A stretch of DNA of 64,000 nt, taken from Pseudevernia furfuracea. Taxonomy: Eukaryota; Ascomycota; Lecanoromycetes; Lecanorales; Parmeliaceae. Positions within the stretch are counted from its first letter, which is position 1. Each line of letters starts with the position of its first letter. The translations under genes were made by a program, and so were the position numbers. Below the pieces are notes generated by a model. It was not told the DNA's origin, ran no database searches, and saw nothing but the letters and a program-made list of their open reading frames with translations. Of this stretch, positions 44,819 through 57,491 are shown one piece after another. The DNA lies in the NCBI GenBank assembly GCA_022315425.1, contig JAIUPT010000021.1:434001-498000 (forward strand), read 5' to 3'.

Positions 44819-47800
44819 TCATTGGTCCATTTCCTGTAGTCCCAAGTCACTGAGTCCCAGCATTGCAATGAACTCAGCGAACTTTCCTGGAGTCAGAGGC
44901 TTCGTTAGGCCGTCTGCCACCATTTTCTTCGTTGGAATGTAATTGTATTTGAGTGTTCCATTGACAATCAACTCCCTGACGAAGTGATAGCTGACGTTGA
45001 TGTGCCTGGTACGTCGATGGTTAACAGGGTTCTTGGCCAGGGCTATGGCGCCCTGGTTATCACCGTGTATCACCGTAGGACCGCCTAGATCCTGGTCCAA
45101 TTCAGTCATAAGAAAACGAATCCAGACGGCCTCCTGGGCAGTGTCCGCTGAGGCCATATATTCCGCCTCAGTGATACTCTTTGCCACTGATTTCTGCTTG
45201 ATGGATCGCCAGCTGATTGCTCCCCCATTCAGCGTGAACACATGACCCGCTGTAGACCTAGCATAGTCTTGATCGCCGGCCCAATCAGCATCCGTGTATC
45301 CACACAGTGAGGTTTCGACTCCCCCATAAATGATGCCGCGATTTCGCGTACCGGCCAGGTACCGAAGAACTCGCTTGAGGGCCTTCCAGTGGATCGCTGT
45401 TGGGTTGACGTTGAATATACTGAGTTTGCATACAGCATAGGCGATGTTCGGACGCGTCTTGGTCATGAGATACATCAGCTGGCCAACACCTGACTTGTAG
45501 GCGGTGACGTCAGCTGGATCAGCCTGGTACTCCTTTGTAGCCTCCAAGAGGGCCGTATTTGCGTTGGCCTCCATTGGGGTACTTTGTGAATTTGCGTCAG
45601 CCATTTGATGGGCTTTTAGCACATTCTCAACATGGCCTGACTGGCTGATTTTGATCGTTCGCTGAGCACGGTTCCGTTCCATCCTCATGCCCAGGTAATA
45701 GGTGCATGGGCCTAGATCCGTGGTCTTGAATCGTTCGTACAAGTTCCTTTTGACCCAGTCAACAAGGGGACGCAGTCCAATGATCTGAATGTCATCCACA
45801 TAGACAGCCACGAAGACTATCCCTTGATCAGTCTTGTACAGAAAGAGACATGCGTCGAATTGAGATCGGACGAAATCCAGGCTAAGCAAGAACTCAGAAA
45901 GAGTCTCGTATCACTCACGAGGTGACTGCTTGAGGCCATACAGGGCCTTCAGAAGCAAGCACACCTTGCCAGGGTCCTCAACAAAGCCAGTGGGCTGTTT
46001 CATGTAGATTCTTTCTTTGACACCGGCATACAGGAAAGCCGTCACAATGTCCACTAGGTCCACTTCCCAGTCGTACTTGGCTGCGAGTGCTAGAAGGATG
46101 TTGAAGGTCGTTGACTTGATCACCCCAGAATAGGTCTCGTTGTAGTCAATTCCTTCTCGTTGAAGAAATCCTTTGACTACCCAGCGAGCCTTAAACCTGG
46201 CGACCTTGCCGTCAACTCCGAGCTTCTTCTTGAAGACCCAGCGGCCTCTGAGTACCGAGCGGTTGTTGGATGGTGGAAACACTAGGTTCCAGACCTGATT
46301 GCTCTTCAGCGAATCCCATTCGGCCTGCATTGCTTCCAGCCATTGTTCCCTCTCGGGGCCATTGACAGCTTCCTTGTAGGTCAGCGGCTCGTCATAGCCA
46401 CTCATGAGGGCGTGGGCGGTGGCCACCTTGGCGAATCCTTTGGTGTGGAGCTTTTGGTAGTCTTTTCGATCATGTCTTGTTGAGTGGCGAAGCCTCTCGC
46501 CCCGCAAATTTGGGTTCTCGTTGTTGATTTGTTCCTGAATTGCCTCCGCAGGCGAAAGTTCAGTGGTCGGGTCAACTTCGGGGTCTTGTAGATCCTCATT
46601 TTCTGAGATTTCTTCTATAAAACCCTGGGATGCTTCAAGAACGTCTTCGAAATAGGGATTAAGATTTCTAGGAAGTGGAATGGTGACCACGTCCTCATCC
46701 TCCTTGTCCGACACGTCGTCCCAGTCCTCAATAGACACGTCTAAAGGCGGGGCGGAAGGCTCAAGTTGCCCCCAAATGACGTCACGTCGCCGAAGCAATT
46801 TGTGGTTTTTGACGTCCCACAGTCGATATTGGTTGGTTCCCTCATAGCCAAGAAAGACACACCTGAATCCTCTAGGCGACATCTTTCCCCGTTGCTTAGC
46901 CTTGTAATCGTGTGCGTAACACACCAGGCCAAAAGGGTGCATGCGGGAGAGGTTTGGTTTAACTTTGTACAGAGCCTCATGGGGCGTCTTATCCAGTGCC
47001 GAGGTGGGCGACCTGTTTATCACATATATGGCCGTCCGGAAGGCCTCAGCCCACAGCGCCGCTGGCAGTCCTGCTGCAATCAGTTGGGCACGGGCCCTTG
47101 TCAGCAGTATGCCATTGGTACGCTCATCCAGCCCGTTTTGCTCTGGACAGTCTGGCATAGTCAACTCCTGGATGATTCCCATGGACTTCAGCCAGTCCCT
47201 TGCCTCCTCTGAGTCATACTCCCCACCATTATCTGATCGAATAATGCGGGGGGTGATGTTGAATTGAGTCTGGACGTACTTCACGAAGTTCTTCAGTCCG
47301 GGAAGTGCTTGGTCCTTTGTCTTCAGAAAGTCCACCCAGCGGTACCGGGTGTCCTGGTCAGTCAATGTTGAGGCGTATTTGAGGCCTCCAATGGTCAATG
47401 GAAGGCTGTCTTTGCCGCCAAGAAGGTCAGTATGAATTCGGTGAAATGGGCCGTCCACTGCTGACATGGGTTCTCTACTAGGCGTCTTATGTTGCTTAGC
47501 GAGAGCACATGGCTCACAGAACTCCTTCTTGATTGATCCCACGACTTCCATTCCTGTTACCATTGCTGGAAGTCTGGCGACGTCGGTGTAATTCAGGTGA
47601 CCGAGCGTCTCATGCCAGAATTTGGCTGAGGCCTTCTTGTGGGGACGTTTTGCCGTCATTGCCACATGCCTCGCCACATCCTTGGCCTTCACATTCTCAG
47701 CATCGCTGAGGCGGAGTTTGAACAGTGTGTTGATGAGTGCACCTTCCATAATGGTGTCATCATCGTCGTCAGTCACGGTCAGCCGTTTCTTGGCTGCACC

Positions 47801-49141
47801 GAAGGAGAGTCCATTGCGAATCAGGGTATCAAGAGACAGCAAATTGGTGTTCATCTCTGAGCAGAAATGGACATTCTTAATGAACAAACGACATTCTTCG
47901 TCGTTGCCATCGTCATTGGTGATCAGGGTGTCCAGTTGAATGGTTCCCCTGTGTGTTGCATACACTGTTCCTCCGTCACAGGCCTCCACCTCAATTGGTT
48001 CGTCCAATAGGGTTGGATCTTCGCGGTACCAGGCCATGGAGTATGTGTAATGCAAGGAGGCTGCGGAGTCAAAGTAGAAGCCAGGGTCCTTGGTGCTGGC
48101 GTTTATAGCACAGCAGGCCTTTTCCTTCCCTTTGTCCTTGTCCTTCTTTTCAGACTTCTTCTTCTGAAATTCGGCCAGCCTGTCTTTGTTTTTGTCACGC
48201 CAGGCCTGGTTAGCCTTTTCTGGGTGGGCCATCCAGCAGTCTCCTCCATGGAACCAGTTGCATTCGTCACACTTGGTCCTCTTGCCTTCGCCTTTCCCTT
48301 GAGACTTCGGCTTGGAATTGGAGTTGGCGTTGGAGTTAGCCGAATTTGCCTTTCCAGCGGCCTTTAAGGCCTTGGAATTGGATTGGTCAATGGCCAAAAC
48401 CTTCTGCCTCCGCTCCCTGTCCAAAACCCTCTCGCACATGTCGTCAAAGTCAGGTTCCAGAGGCCTTCCGTTGGCGTCTTTGCCACGGGAGTTGATAACG
48501 ATTTCGACAAACGAGTCATAGGATGATGGGAGGCCATGCAAGAATGTTGTCGTTACGATCCATTGTGGAATGGTCGAATCCAGCTCCATGAGCGAGACTT
48601 TGGCCTTCTTAATGATTTCCACCCAATCCGTCATATCCTTGCAGTTGTCCAGGGTCGTACGACTCATGGTACGCCACAGGACCTCCCTTGAGGTATATCC
48701 TTTGGATTTGTATTGGTTTCTGAGTCGTTGAACCATCTGATAGACACCTGACACACCAGCGATATGGGCCAGTCCTCCTGGTTTCAACGAGAAACGAATG
48801 CTGCCGATAATGTACTTATTGACTGTCTTCCAATAGACGATCCTTTCGCTAAATGCCTTGTCTGTTTCCTTGTCCATTTGGACAGATATCGTGTCGTGTC
48901 CGGTTAGAACACCATCGATGTCAGCCATTTCACACATGCCAAGAATGGAGTTGTACCAGTGGTCCCAATTCTTGGCCCCATCCAGCATTGAGATGATACA
49001 GCTTGTGCTTGATGGTGCAAATGCAGAAGACCTGTTCTTATGTAGAAAGATCTTTTCGATTGCAGTCAAGACTTCCTCTGGTTGCTGCTCCGGAGGGGGC
49101 GTCAGTCCACCAATGTCCTGTTGTTCGATTTGTCCAGACAT
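44819..49141 (-). CDS. Copia Gag-Pol polyprotein with one in-frame TGA
   Basis: One frame of 1,440 codons from the ATG at 49141 to the stop at 44819, interrupted only by a TGA at 45911-45913 (codon 1077). Order of domains: gag with a knuckle-like CDECNWFHGGDCWMAH (about 291-306); aspartic protease FYFDSA (Asp358); integrase zinc region HETLGHLNY...CEPCALAKQ; the integrase core with HTDLLGG, SDNGGEY and ERTNGILL; reverse transcriptase RWVFKKKLG, EVDLVDIVTAFLYAG and YVDDIQIIG; and RNase H GYTDADWAGD to ADGLTKPL. Protease, integrase, RT, RNase H is the Ty1/Copia order. The TGA replaces the Trp expected in the SPREWY-type RT motif. The same stop is present in Copia-1b (about 57073). Apart from this the polyprotein looks functional. 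Confidence 0.93.
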
Positions 49142-49252
49142 CGTCTAGACCAGCAGGGTACAGGGTGGGCTGGGTGGGTTGGGTATGCTTGAAAAGAGTG
49201 CTCTGGATGTTAGTTCTAGGGCAAAGATTCAAATTCTATCTTCTATGTCAAC

Positions 49253-49265
49253 CGGGCTCATAACC
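49253..49265 (-). promoter_or_regulatory. primer-binding site, initiator tRNA-Met anticodon arm type
   Basis: The plus strand reads CGGGCTCATAACC directly next to the 5' LTR. GGGCTCATAACC equals the anticodon stem-loop of eukaryotic initiator tRNA-Met, with CAT as the anticodon. This is the half-tRNA priming mode known from Drosophila copia, not the acceptor-stem priming of yeast Ty1. Confidence 0.75.
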
Positions 49266-49463
49266 TGTCATAGGCTACAGTGGATGAAGGATAGAAAGCA
49301 TGTAGATCTATGGTGGGATCCATGAGGTATAAGACCTTATGGATAACAAAGAAATGCTACAAACATCGGTGTAGAAGCAAACTACGACATGCAGTCGACA
49401 TGCAGTCGACATGTATGGAAGAACGCTAGAACATGTATGGAATGGCCTAGACACAGTCCGACA
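49266..49463 (-). repeat. 5' LTR of Copia-1a (198 bp)
   Basis: A full-length LTR, TGTCATAGG to CCGACA on the plus strand, with a perfect 4-bp terminal inverted repeat TGTC/GACA. Confidence 0.9.
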
Positions 49464-49583
49464 AAACATGTAGTGAATAAGAAGAAAGAGAAGAAGAAGG
49501 ATAGACAAGAGTCGCCCACTAGCGTCACGCTAAAAGGCACGCTAGTGCGGGCGGAACGGTCTATGATTAACTAAATTCCATCA
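49464..49583 (-). repeat. right fragment of the Copia-2 3' LTR
   Basis: Continues the Copia-2 LTR after the Copia-1a insertion to its CATCA end. A CTCTCACACAGG polypurine-tract complement follows. Confidence 0.85.
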
Positions 49584-52500
49584 CTCTCACACAGGCAATA
49601 ATGAGTCTGTATCTCCCACAGAGTCTATACTGGACTTCTGCTTCTAGACGCTCTTCTTGAGACCTAACTGGTTTATAAATGTATCAAATTTGTTCTTGCT
49701 GAGAGTCTTTGTAAGCCCGTCAGCAGCCATTTCTCTCGTAGGTACTCACTCGAATGACACTGTCTCAGTTTTCATCTGATCTCGAACAAAATGTCACTGT
49801 ATGTCGATGTGCTTGATACGTGTATAAAATCTAGGATCTGAAGTCAATGCTATGACACCCTGATTATCTGTCTTAATCAGAACAGACTTGAATAAAAGTC
49901 TCAGATCGATATTTAACTCGCTTAATAGGCGAGTTAGTTATATTGCTTTCTTGACTGCTTGCGTTTGAATCATATATTCGACCTCGCAAGACGACAATAT
50001 AATGAACTGCTGACGTTTCGACGTTTAGCTTACAGCCCCTTCATACAGCAGAAACAGATATACTTCGAGAGATCTACGAGTCTTAGAATTCGACGCTCAG
50101 TCAGCATCGATAAATTCCTCGAGATCATTAACGATTTCATAGATAATATCGTGATCGATTATGTCTTTCAAGTATCGGAGCATACGCTTGACAGCAGCGA
50201 TATGCTTAAAATTCGAATTTTGATTATATCGAGAAAGAATAATTATAATAAAGCAAATATTAGAACGCTTTTATATTATGACGTACATTATTAATCTTAT
50301 CATTAACTGATACTCACGAACGACGTTCGAAATTGCTTGATTCACTAATTTCTCTTCAATTGTGTATCAACTATTATTGATGTTGACACGAAGACGAAAT
50401 TTGTTATATTAAAACGGGCGAGAACTTTCTTCAAATAAGTGCTCTAAGTGATTCGAACGCTCCTCTTTGCGCGATTTCTCTGAATTTTCATACTCAAATA
50501 ATATAAGCATAAATCGAGATCGATCATTACGAAGTGCTTGCTAAGTTCTTTCTTGAGATTCGATATATGTTTTGATCTTCGAGGGTCATATATTTGAATA
50601 TCGTCCATATACACGCTGACAATTAGACGTGTTTTCTTATTAACAAAGAGTGAGTGATTCGATTCGATGTGCTTGAAGTCTTTTGATATTAGAAAGTCTC
50701 ATAGAGTAGCGTATCACTCATGAGAGGATTGCTTGAGATCATATAGAGCTTTAAGTAAGAGACACATTATGTCGTGTTTATCGTTTTTATATTTCTTAAA
50801 CTATTTCACGTAGATTCGTTTCTTCAACAACGCGTTAAGAAAGACTATTATAACGTTTATTTGTTTACAGTCTAGGTCGTAATAGATTATAATAGAAAAT
50901 AACACTTTGAACGATATGAATTTGACAACGAAGGCAAATGTTTAATCGTAGTTGATATCGTAGATTTGTTCAAATTCTCGAACTATTTAGTGTGCTTTAT
51001 AGAGTATCGTCTCGTCAAGTCTCTTCTTGATCTTATAGACTTACTTGTCGCTAAGAACGAAGACGTTCTTTGATCTCTTAATCAGTCTTCAGATATTTAT
51101 AATAGCGAAGAACTGCATTTACTTATTTATAATCTCACTTCATTACTTAATATAGAAATCGATCATTGCTTCTTCATAAGTCAATGACTCGTAGTTATCG
51201 ACGTCATCGATGTCTTGATTTCTTCGCATTTCAGCTATCTTCTGAACAGCGTTAACAAGATCGAATTCCGACTCAAAGTCATAGTGTTGAGAGTTCTTAT
51301 GATCGACGATAGCGAGTCTATAGTACATTCGTTCTGACTGTAGAGTTGCGTTACACTTGATATGAATAATAGCTCGCTGAGCTCACATCTTGATATCGCT
51401 TCATTTTTTATTTAGAAGTATCTTTTGAGATGAAGCGAGAACACGCTTCGATCTCGAAGTATACGTTGCGTCGATACTTGAATCTGAGTGTACATTCAGA
51501 GCGTTCTGAGATATCTGATTATCGTTATCTTTCGAAAATTCTTCTTTCGATGCTTCTCTCATATCTTCGAGATCTTCGACAACATTTGAAGTATTGTTAA
51601 GAACATCTTATATATGCTGTAAGCTGAAGTCTTCTTGAGAGTCGTCGTCGACGTCGTGTAATATATAATGATGCTTAGAAGCATCACCCTCTACATCGAG
51701 TATATCTTCGTCGTCGTCAGTGACGTTAGCTAGTTAGTAGTTCGTGTCTTATACGACTGAAGTCATCAAACGAGTTTCGTCAAAATCAACGTGTGACGAT
51801 CTTTCGACTTTTCTACTAATTGAATTTTATACTCTAAATATAAATATATCGTTATAGTCTATCAAGTAGCATTTCTTGTTACGCTCGTCGAGTTTCTTAC
51901 GTTTTTTCTTGAGTATATGAATTTAGATCACGCAGTCAATGATCCTCATGTGTTCGAGAAATAATTGTTCGTCAGTTCACGTCTTATAAGAAATTATATC
52001 GTGTATCTTGATTGTTGAACTTCGATTCTTTTAATAGATCTTGATGTGAAGAAGTTCGAATTAGAGATAACGTGTTAGTCTCGAGTCGAATAACATAGCT
52101 CTTACGTCGTTCATAACGACGCGATTTTGAACTTCGCTGAGTTTATTCTATTCTAAAGTATAGGTCACGATGAACTTTATTATAACTTTTGAGTCTCTAA
52201 GTAAGATCTTAAAGTCGTCGTTGATGAACTCAGTATTATTGTCGATGCGTACTATCTTGAGTTTATATTTTGACTCGTTTTTCACTTGAGTTTTTTAGTC
52301 ACGAAAGAGCTTAAACGTTTCGTTCTTGTGTTTATACGTGAAGTATCAGATTCGAAGAGTCGCTTGATTCGTTAGAAGCATATAGTATTTGACTTCATTA
52401 ATCGATGACACGTTGAATGATCCCCTCAAGTCGATATGAACCTTATCGAGTTTTTCGAGTATCTCTCGCTATTGTCTTCTTGAGATCTTGCGAGACGACT

Positions 52501-54770
52501 TTATCTTAAAACACGTCTTACAAATAAACTTGATTCGAGGTTTTTGTGTTAAGGTGATACTTTTACTCATGTTAACGAGTCTTTTAAGATCTATCTCGTT
52601 TAGATATCTTATTCGACGATGTCACAGTTCGACTGCGTCTTTGTTAAATATCAGGGCGGTGAATAGTGCTCTCGTATTCTTCTGAATCAGAGCGACAATT
52701 TTGATCGTAGACTGGGACACATTCAGTATATAAATGTTTTAAGTCTTTGATACACTTTCTACAAGTACATTATTCTTTGAAATGTAATAATCATCATCGA
52801 GAAAGACGATTTCAAATCTCTTCTTGATGATCTGACTAATTGAAAATAGTTCGTATATAAAGTCTGATACATGTAACACGTTCTCAACACGAACTATGTT
52901 GCTGATTTTATTCTTTAATAGTCATTTCATTTCGACTGTGTCACGTTCTTGAGTTCAGACAGTGACTTCGTTGACAATAATAACTTCTTTACGATAGGGT
53001 CGATACTCGATGAACTCGTCCTTGTCGAAGAATATGTGATTAGTATATTCTGAGTCGATTATTTAGTCTCGTGACGTCGTGGGATTACTGTTTAACGCTG
53101 CGAAGTATACACGAAAATATGAGAACGTCTCATATAAAAGTTGATCAATTATTTTAAAATCGACAACTTCGAATTAAGAGATAAGCTTTTTCTCTGCTTC
53201 TCGACTTGTCTCGTCACAAAAGTTTAACGTAGATTGAAGCTGAGACGTGAAGTGCGCGCTTGATGTCTTTACTATGATTTCTTTCTTCTGATATTCGATA
53301 TCGAGAAGTGCTCTCGAAGAGGGAAGCAGTCGTGTGCTTGCGTATTCGACAAAGTTTAATGTATGCGTAAGCTAAATCATCGATTCTTCTTGCGGTATCT
53401 ATCTTTAATGTAGATTCTCTCTCTTATTTTTCTATTAATTGAGATAGAGACTAATCGAGAGTCTCTATGATCGACTCCTTCGATATTTTCTCGTCATAGA
53501 ATTTCGATATAGTCGCGTTGAACGGGAAGTCCCAGATCTTATCCTCTTCGTCTGTCACGATCTCTTGATCAATGATCAAATGAATTATTATTAAAATATG
53601 AGTACTGTGATTATCTTCGAAATCGTCTGATCGTTCACGTTCTTTGACGACATTCGCCTTGGCCTTAGTCTTCTTAAAGGCGTCACGAAATCTATCTGAT
53701 ATACGATTCTCATGAAGGGTTCAGCAGTCGTATGATCAGTGTAGTCTCTTGTTATCATTCTTATTAAGATGACACTTGAGACACTCCGAAGGGTCGTCAT
53801 CGCCCTTATAGTTAGTACTATTCGGGTTCTTGAAAATGAGTTGAGTGGTATTGTTATTTCTATCCCCGCGGCCTCTCGTTGAGCCTCGACCACGGTTGCT
53901 ATTGAAGTTACCTTTATCAGAGATCTTCTTCTCGTTCTCCTCCTATTTGAAACGCTTCATAACGACGATCATAACTTATTCTTTGATATCTCTCTTCAGA
54001 AGACGCTCTTTCTCATGAAGGAGAGTGACAATTTTGTCAAAGTCGAGCACTTCGTTCAACGACGTAATGATACGATGCACGAAATTCTTATACTTGATGT
54101 CAAGGTTGTTCAACAGCAATAAGACGAGTATTCACTCGTCTATCTTAGTTCTTATTCGACTAAGATCCTTCGACTTTGCTCATATGTTGATAACGTACGT
54201 CTTCATGAAGTTGTCACTGCTTGTCATTAATGTTATTTAGAGTTCTTATAACTTGATAAATCGAAGAACGAAACCTAAGTCGAAATAATTATTCTTCAAC
54301 TTGATTTATCGATTCATGACAACTTCATTATTCTCAATGACTTCGACTAATTTATCTTCACACATAGAGTAAATCAGCTCAGACGCTTGATTGTTCGTCT
54401 GCTTTTAGATCTTCAATTAAGTCTGATAGGTCGTTATCTGAGTAGTCGTAGATGCTAATGTAACTAATAGATTCGTTAAAAAGTTCTTATTTGCATTCTA
54501 AACGACGTCTCATAAATTCGAGTACATTAGTGCACTCTTCATCTTTTTGATCCATGACTGATAGTTTTATTGACTCTTTAACTTTAAGAAATTTCATATC
54601 TGCGTCAATGCAGCATAAGATAATTGAGTAGTCATTTTGAATTAACTATGTGATGTGATATTATAATAACACTATTATTATAACATCGACTCTCTCACAG
54701 ACGATAAGAACAGTAGATTTATTTTTCTGTTATGTGAAGATCTCAATAACGAAAATTCGAGCTCATAATC

Positions 54771-54965
54771 TATTGAAATATATAATAGCTATGAGGTCTT
54801 GTATTGAGTGACTAATAGAACGACTCTATTGTATGACTATGTAGAAAACATGTAGTGAATAAGAAGAAAGAGAAGGAGAAGAATAGATAAGAGTCGTCTA
54901 CTAGCGCCACGCTAAAAGGCACGCTAGTGCGGGCGGAACGGTCTATGATTGACTGAATTTCATCA
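54771..54965 (-). repeat. 5' LTR of Copia-2 (195 bp)
   Basis: Intact copy of the Copia-2 LTR. The split copy at 44479-44580 plus 49464-49583 covers the same sequence. A conserved GC-rich block (CACGCTAAAAGGCACGCTAG) near 54908-54927 and about 49525 escaped mutation. Confidence 0.85.
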
Positions 54966-57491
54966 AAATTCAACTCTATTGAACGAATTAATTGAGGTGA
55001 AGGTCTATGACGAAGAAATAGTGTATGTAACACATAGGGAAATTATTTAACTAAACACTCTAATCATCAATGACGATGACAACGACGAAGAATATCGTTT
55101 GTTCATTAAGGATGTTCATTTCTGCTTAGAGATGAACATCAATTTGCTATCTCTTAATACTCTAATTCGTAATGAACTCTTCTTCGATGCAGTCAAGAAA
55201 CGACTAATCGTGATTAACGACGATAATAACATTATTATAAAAGATATACTCATCAATATACTATTTAAACTCCGCCTCGACGATGCTGAGAATGTGAAGG
55301 TTAAGAATGTGACGAGACATGTGATAATAACGATAAAACGTTTTTATAAGAAGATCTCAGTCAAATTCTAACATAAGACGCTCGATCACCTAAATTACAT
55401 CGACGTCGTCAGACTTTCAGCAATGATAATAGAAATAAAAGTCGTGAGATCAATCAAGAAGAAGTTCTGTGAGTCATATACTCTCGCTAAACAACATAAG
55501 ACGTCTAGTAAAGAACTCATATCAGCAGTGAACGACTTATTTTATCGAATTTATACTGACCTTCTTAACGACAAAGATAGTCTTTCATTAATCATTAAAG
55601 ACTTCAAATACGTCTCAATATTGACTGATTAGAACATTCGATATCGCTGAGTGAACTTTCTGAAGACAAAGAATCAAGCACTTTTTAAACTAAAGAACTT
55701 CGTAAAGTACGTTCAGACTCAATTCAACATCACTTCTCGCATTATTCGATCAGATAATAATAAAAAGTATAACTCAGAGGAGGTAAGGAACTAACTGAAG
55801 TTCATAAGAATCATTTAGAAGTTGACTATGTCAGACTGTCCAGAGCAAAACGAGCTGAATAAGCGTATCAATGATATACTGCTAACAAGGGTTCGTGTTC
55901 AACTAATTGCAGCAGGACTGTCAGCGGCGCTATAAGCTGAGACCTTTCGAACGATTATATATGTGATAAACAGGTCGCTCACCTCAGCACTTGATAAGAC
56001 CTCTCATGAGACTCTGTACAAAGTCAAATCAAATCTCTCTCGCATGTACCCTTTTGATCTAATATGTTACGCACACGATTATAAGACTAAGCAACGAGAA
56101 AAGATATCGTCTAGAGAATTCAGATATGTCTTTCTTGACTATAAGAGAATTAATTAATATCGACTGTGAGACGTCAAAAATCACAAATTGCTTCGACGAC
56201 GTGACGTTATTTGAAGATAACTTGAGTCTTTCGCTCCGTCTTTAGACGTCTCTATTAAGAACTGAAACGACGTGTCGAATAAGGAGAATAAGAACGTGAT
56301 TACTATTTCACTTTTTAGAAATCTTAATCTCTATTTCGAAGACGTTCTTGAAGCATTTCAGGGTTTTATAAAAGAAATCTCAGAAAATAAGGATCTATAA
56401 GATCTCGAAGTTAACTCGATCACTAAACTTTCGTCTGCGGAGGCAATTCAGAAACAAATCAACAACGAGAATCCAAATTTGCGAGACGAGAGACTTCGTC
56501 ACTCAATAAGATATAATCGAAAAGACTATCAAAAGCTTCACATTAAAGGATTCGCCAAGATGATCATCGCTCACGCCCTTATAAGTGATTATGACGAGTC
56601 GCTGATCTACAAGAAAGCTGTTAATAACCTCGAGAGAAAACAATGACTGAAAGCAATGCAGATCGAATAAGATTCGCTGAAGAGCAATCAGATCTGAAAT
56701 CTAGTCTTTTCACTATTTAATAATCGCTCGATACTCAGAGGTCGCTGAGTCTTTAAGAAGAAGCTCGGAGTTAACGATAAGATCGTCAGATTTAAGGCTC
56801 GCTAAGTAGTCAAAGGATTTCTTCAACGAGAAGAAATTGACTACAACGAGATCTATTCTGAGATGATCAAGTCAACGATCTTCAACATTCTTTTAACACT
56901 CGCAGCCAAGTACGACTAAGAAGTGAATCTAGTGAACATTGTGACGACTTTTTTATATGTCGATGTCAAAGAAAGAATCTACATGAAACAGTTCACTGAC
57001 TTTATTGAGAACTCTGACAAGGTGTGCTTGCTTCTGAAGACCCTGTATAACCTTAAGCAGTCACCTCGTGAGTGATACGAGACTCTTTCTGAGTTCTTGC
57101 TTAGTCTGAATTTCGTTCGATCTCAATTCGACGCATGTCTCTTTCTGTACAAGACTAATCAAGGGATAGTCTTCGTGACTGTCTATGTGAATGACATTTA
57201 GATCATTGAACTGCGTCCCCTTGTTGACTGGGTCAAAAGAAACTTGTACGAACGATTCAAGATCACGGATCTAGACCCATGTATCTATTATCTGAGCATG
57301 AGGGTGAAACGGAACCGTGCTCAGGGAACGATCAAAATCAGTCAGCCAGGCCATGTTGAGAATGTGCTAAAAGCCCATCAAATGGCTGACGCAAATCCAC
57401 AAAGTACCCCAATGGAGGCCAACGCAAATACGGCCCTCTTGGAGGCTACAAAGGAGTACCAGGCTGATCCAGCTGACGTCACCGCCTACAA

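Larger units (their letters stand above)
44581..49463 (-). mobile_element. Copia-1a: young, nearly intact Ty1/Copia retrotransposon
   Basis: Minus-strand element with the right (5') LTR at 49266-49463 and the left (3') LTR at 44581-44761. The left LTR lacks its outer 15 or so bases. LTR ends are TGTC...GACA. The primer-binding site CGGGCTCATAACC (49253-49265) matches the anticodon arm of initiator methionine tRNA. The polypurine tract AGGGGGAG abuts the 3' LTR (plus CTCCCCCT at 44762-44769). In the shared part the LTRs differ at only two positions that I found, both transitions at CpA. Base composition is normal, unlike the host DNA around it, so it inserted after the surrounding DNA was mutated. 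Confidence 0.92.
44479..54965 (-). mobile_element. Copia-2: second mutated Copia family, nested in Copia-1b
   Basis: Minus-strand element whose 5' LTR is 54771-54965 (195 bp) and whose 3' LTR is split into 44479-44580 and 49464-49583 by Copia-1a. Its primer site CGAGCTCATAATC (54758-54770) touches the 5' LTR. Interior relics include an Arg/Gly-rich gag segment with a Cys/His knuckle-like region (about 53890-53720) and the RNase H end MAADGLTKTLSKNKF (about 49730-49690). A frame at 51328-51143 matches the pol linker. The target duplication is AGATT (44474-44478) and AAATT (54966-54970), one G-to-A apart. Removing the element restores the Copia-1b frame, which confirms the nesting. It is heavily mutated throughout. 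Confidence 0.82.
38380..57250. repeat. AT-rich, RIP-like mutated repeat block
   Basis: The sequence changes abruptly to AT-rich DNA in which CC/GG and CA/TG are depleted while TCGA-type CpG sites stay frequent. Exceptions are the unmutated Copia-1a insertion (44581-49463) and the less mutated gene relic at 40319-41095. Paired copies of the same repeats show only C-to-T and G-to-A changes. This is the hallmark of repeat-induced point mutation in Pezizomycotina. The block contains the nested LTR elements listed separately. From 38380 to 40318 I recognise no element; there is a 10-bp inverted repeat at 39287-39296/39314-39323. Confidence 0.85.

Noticed and set aside
54554..54970. Reading the GC-rich block near 54908-54935 as a tRNA or independent gene
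   Set aside because: The same block occurs in the other Copia-2 LTR (about 49525-49560), so it is part of the LTR.
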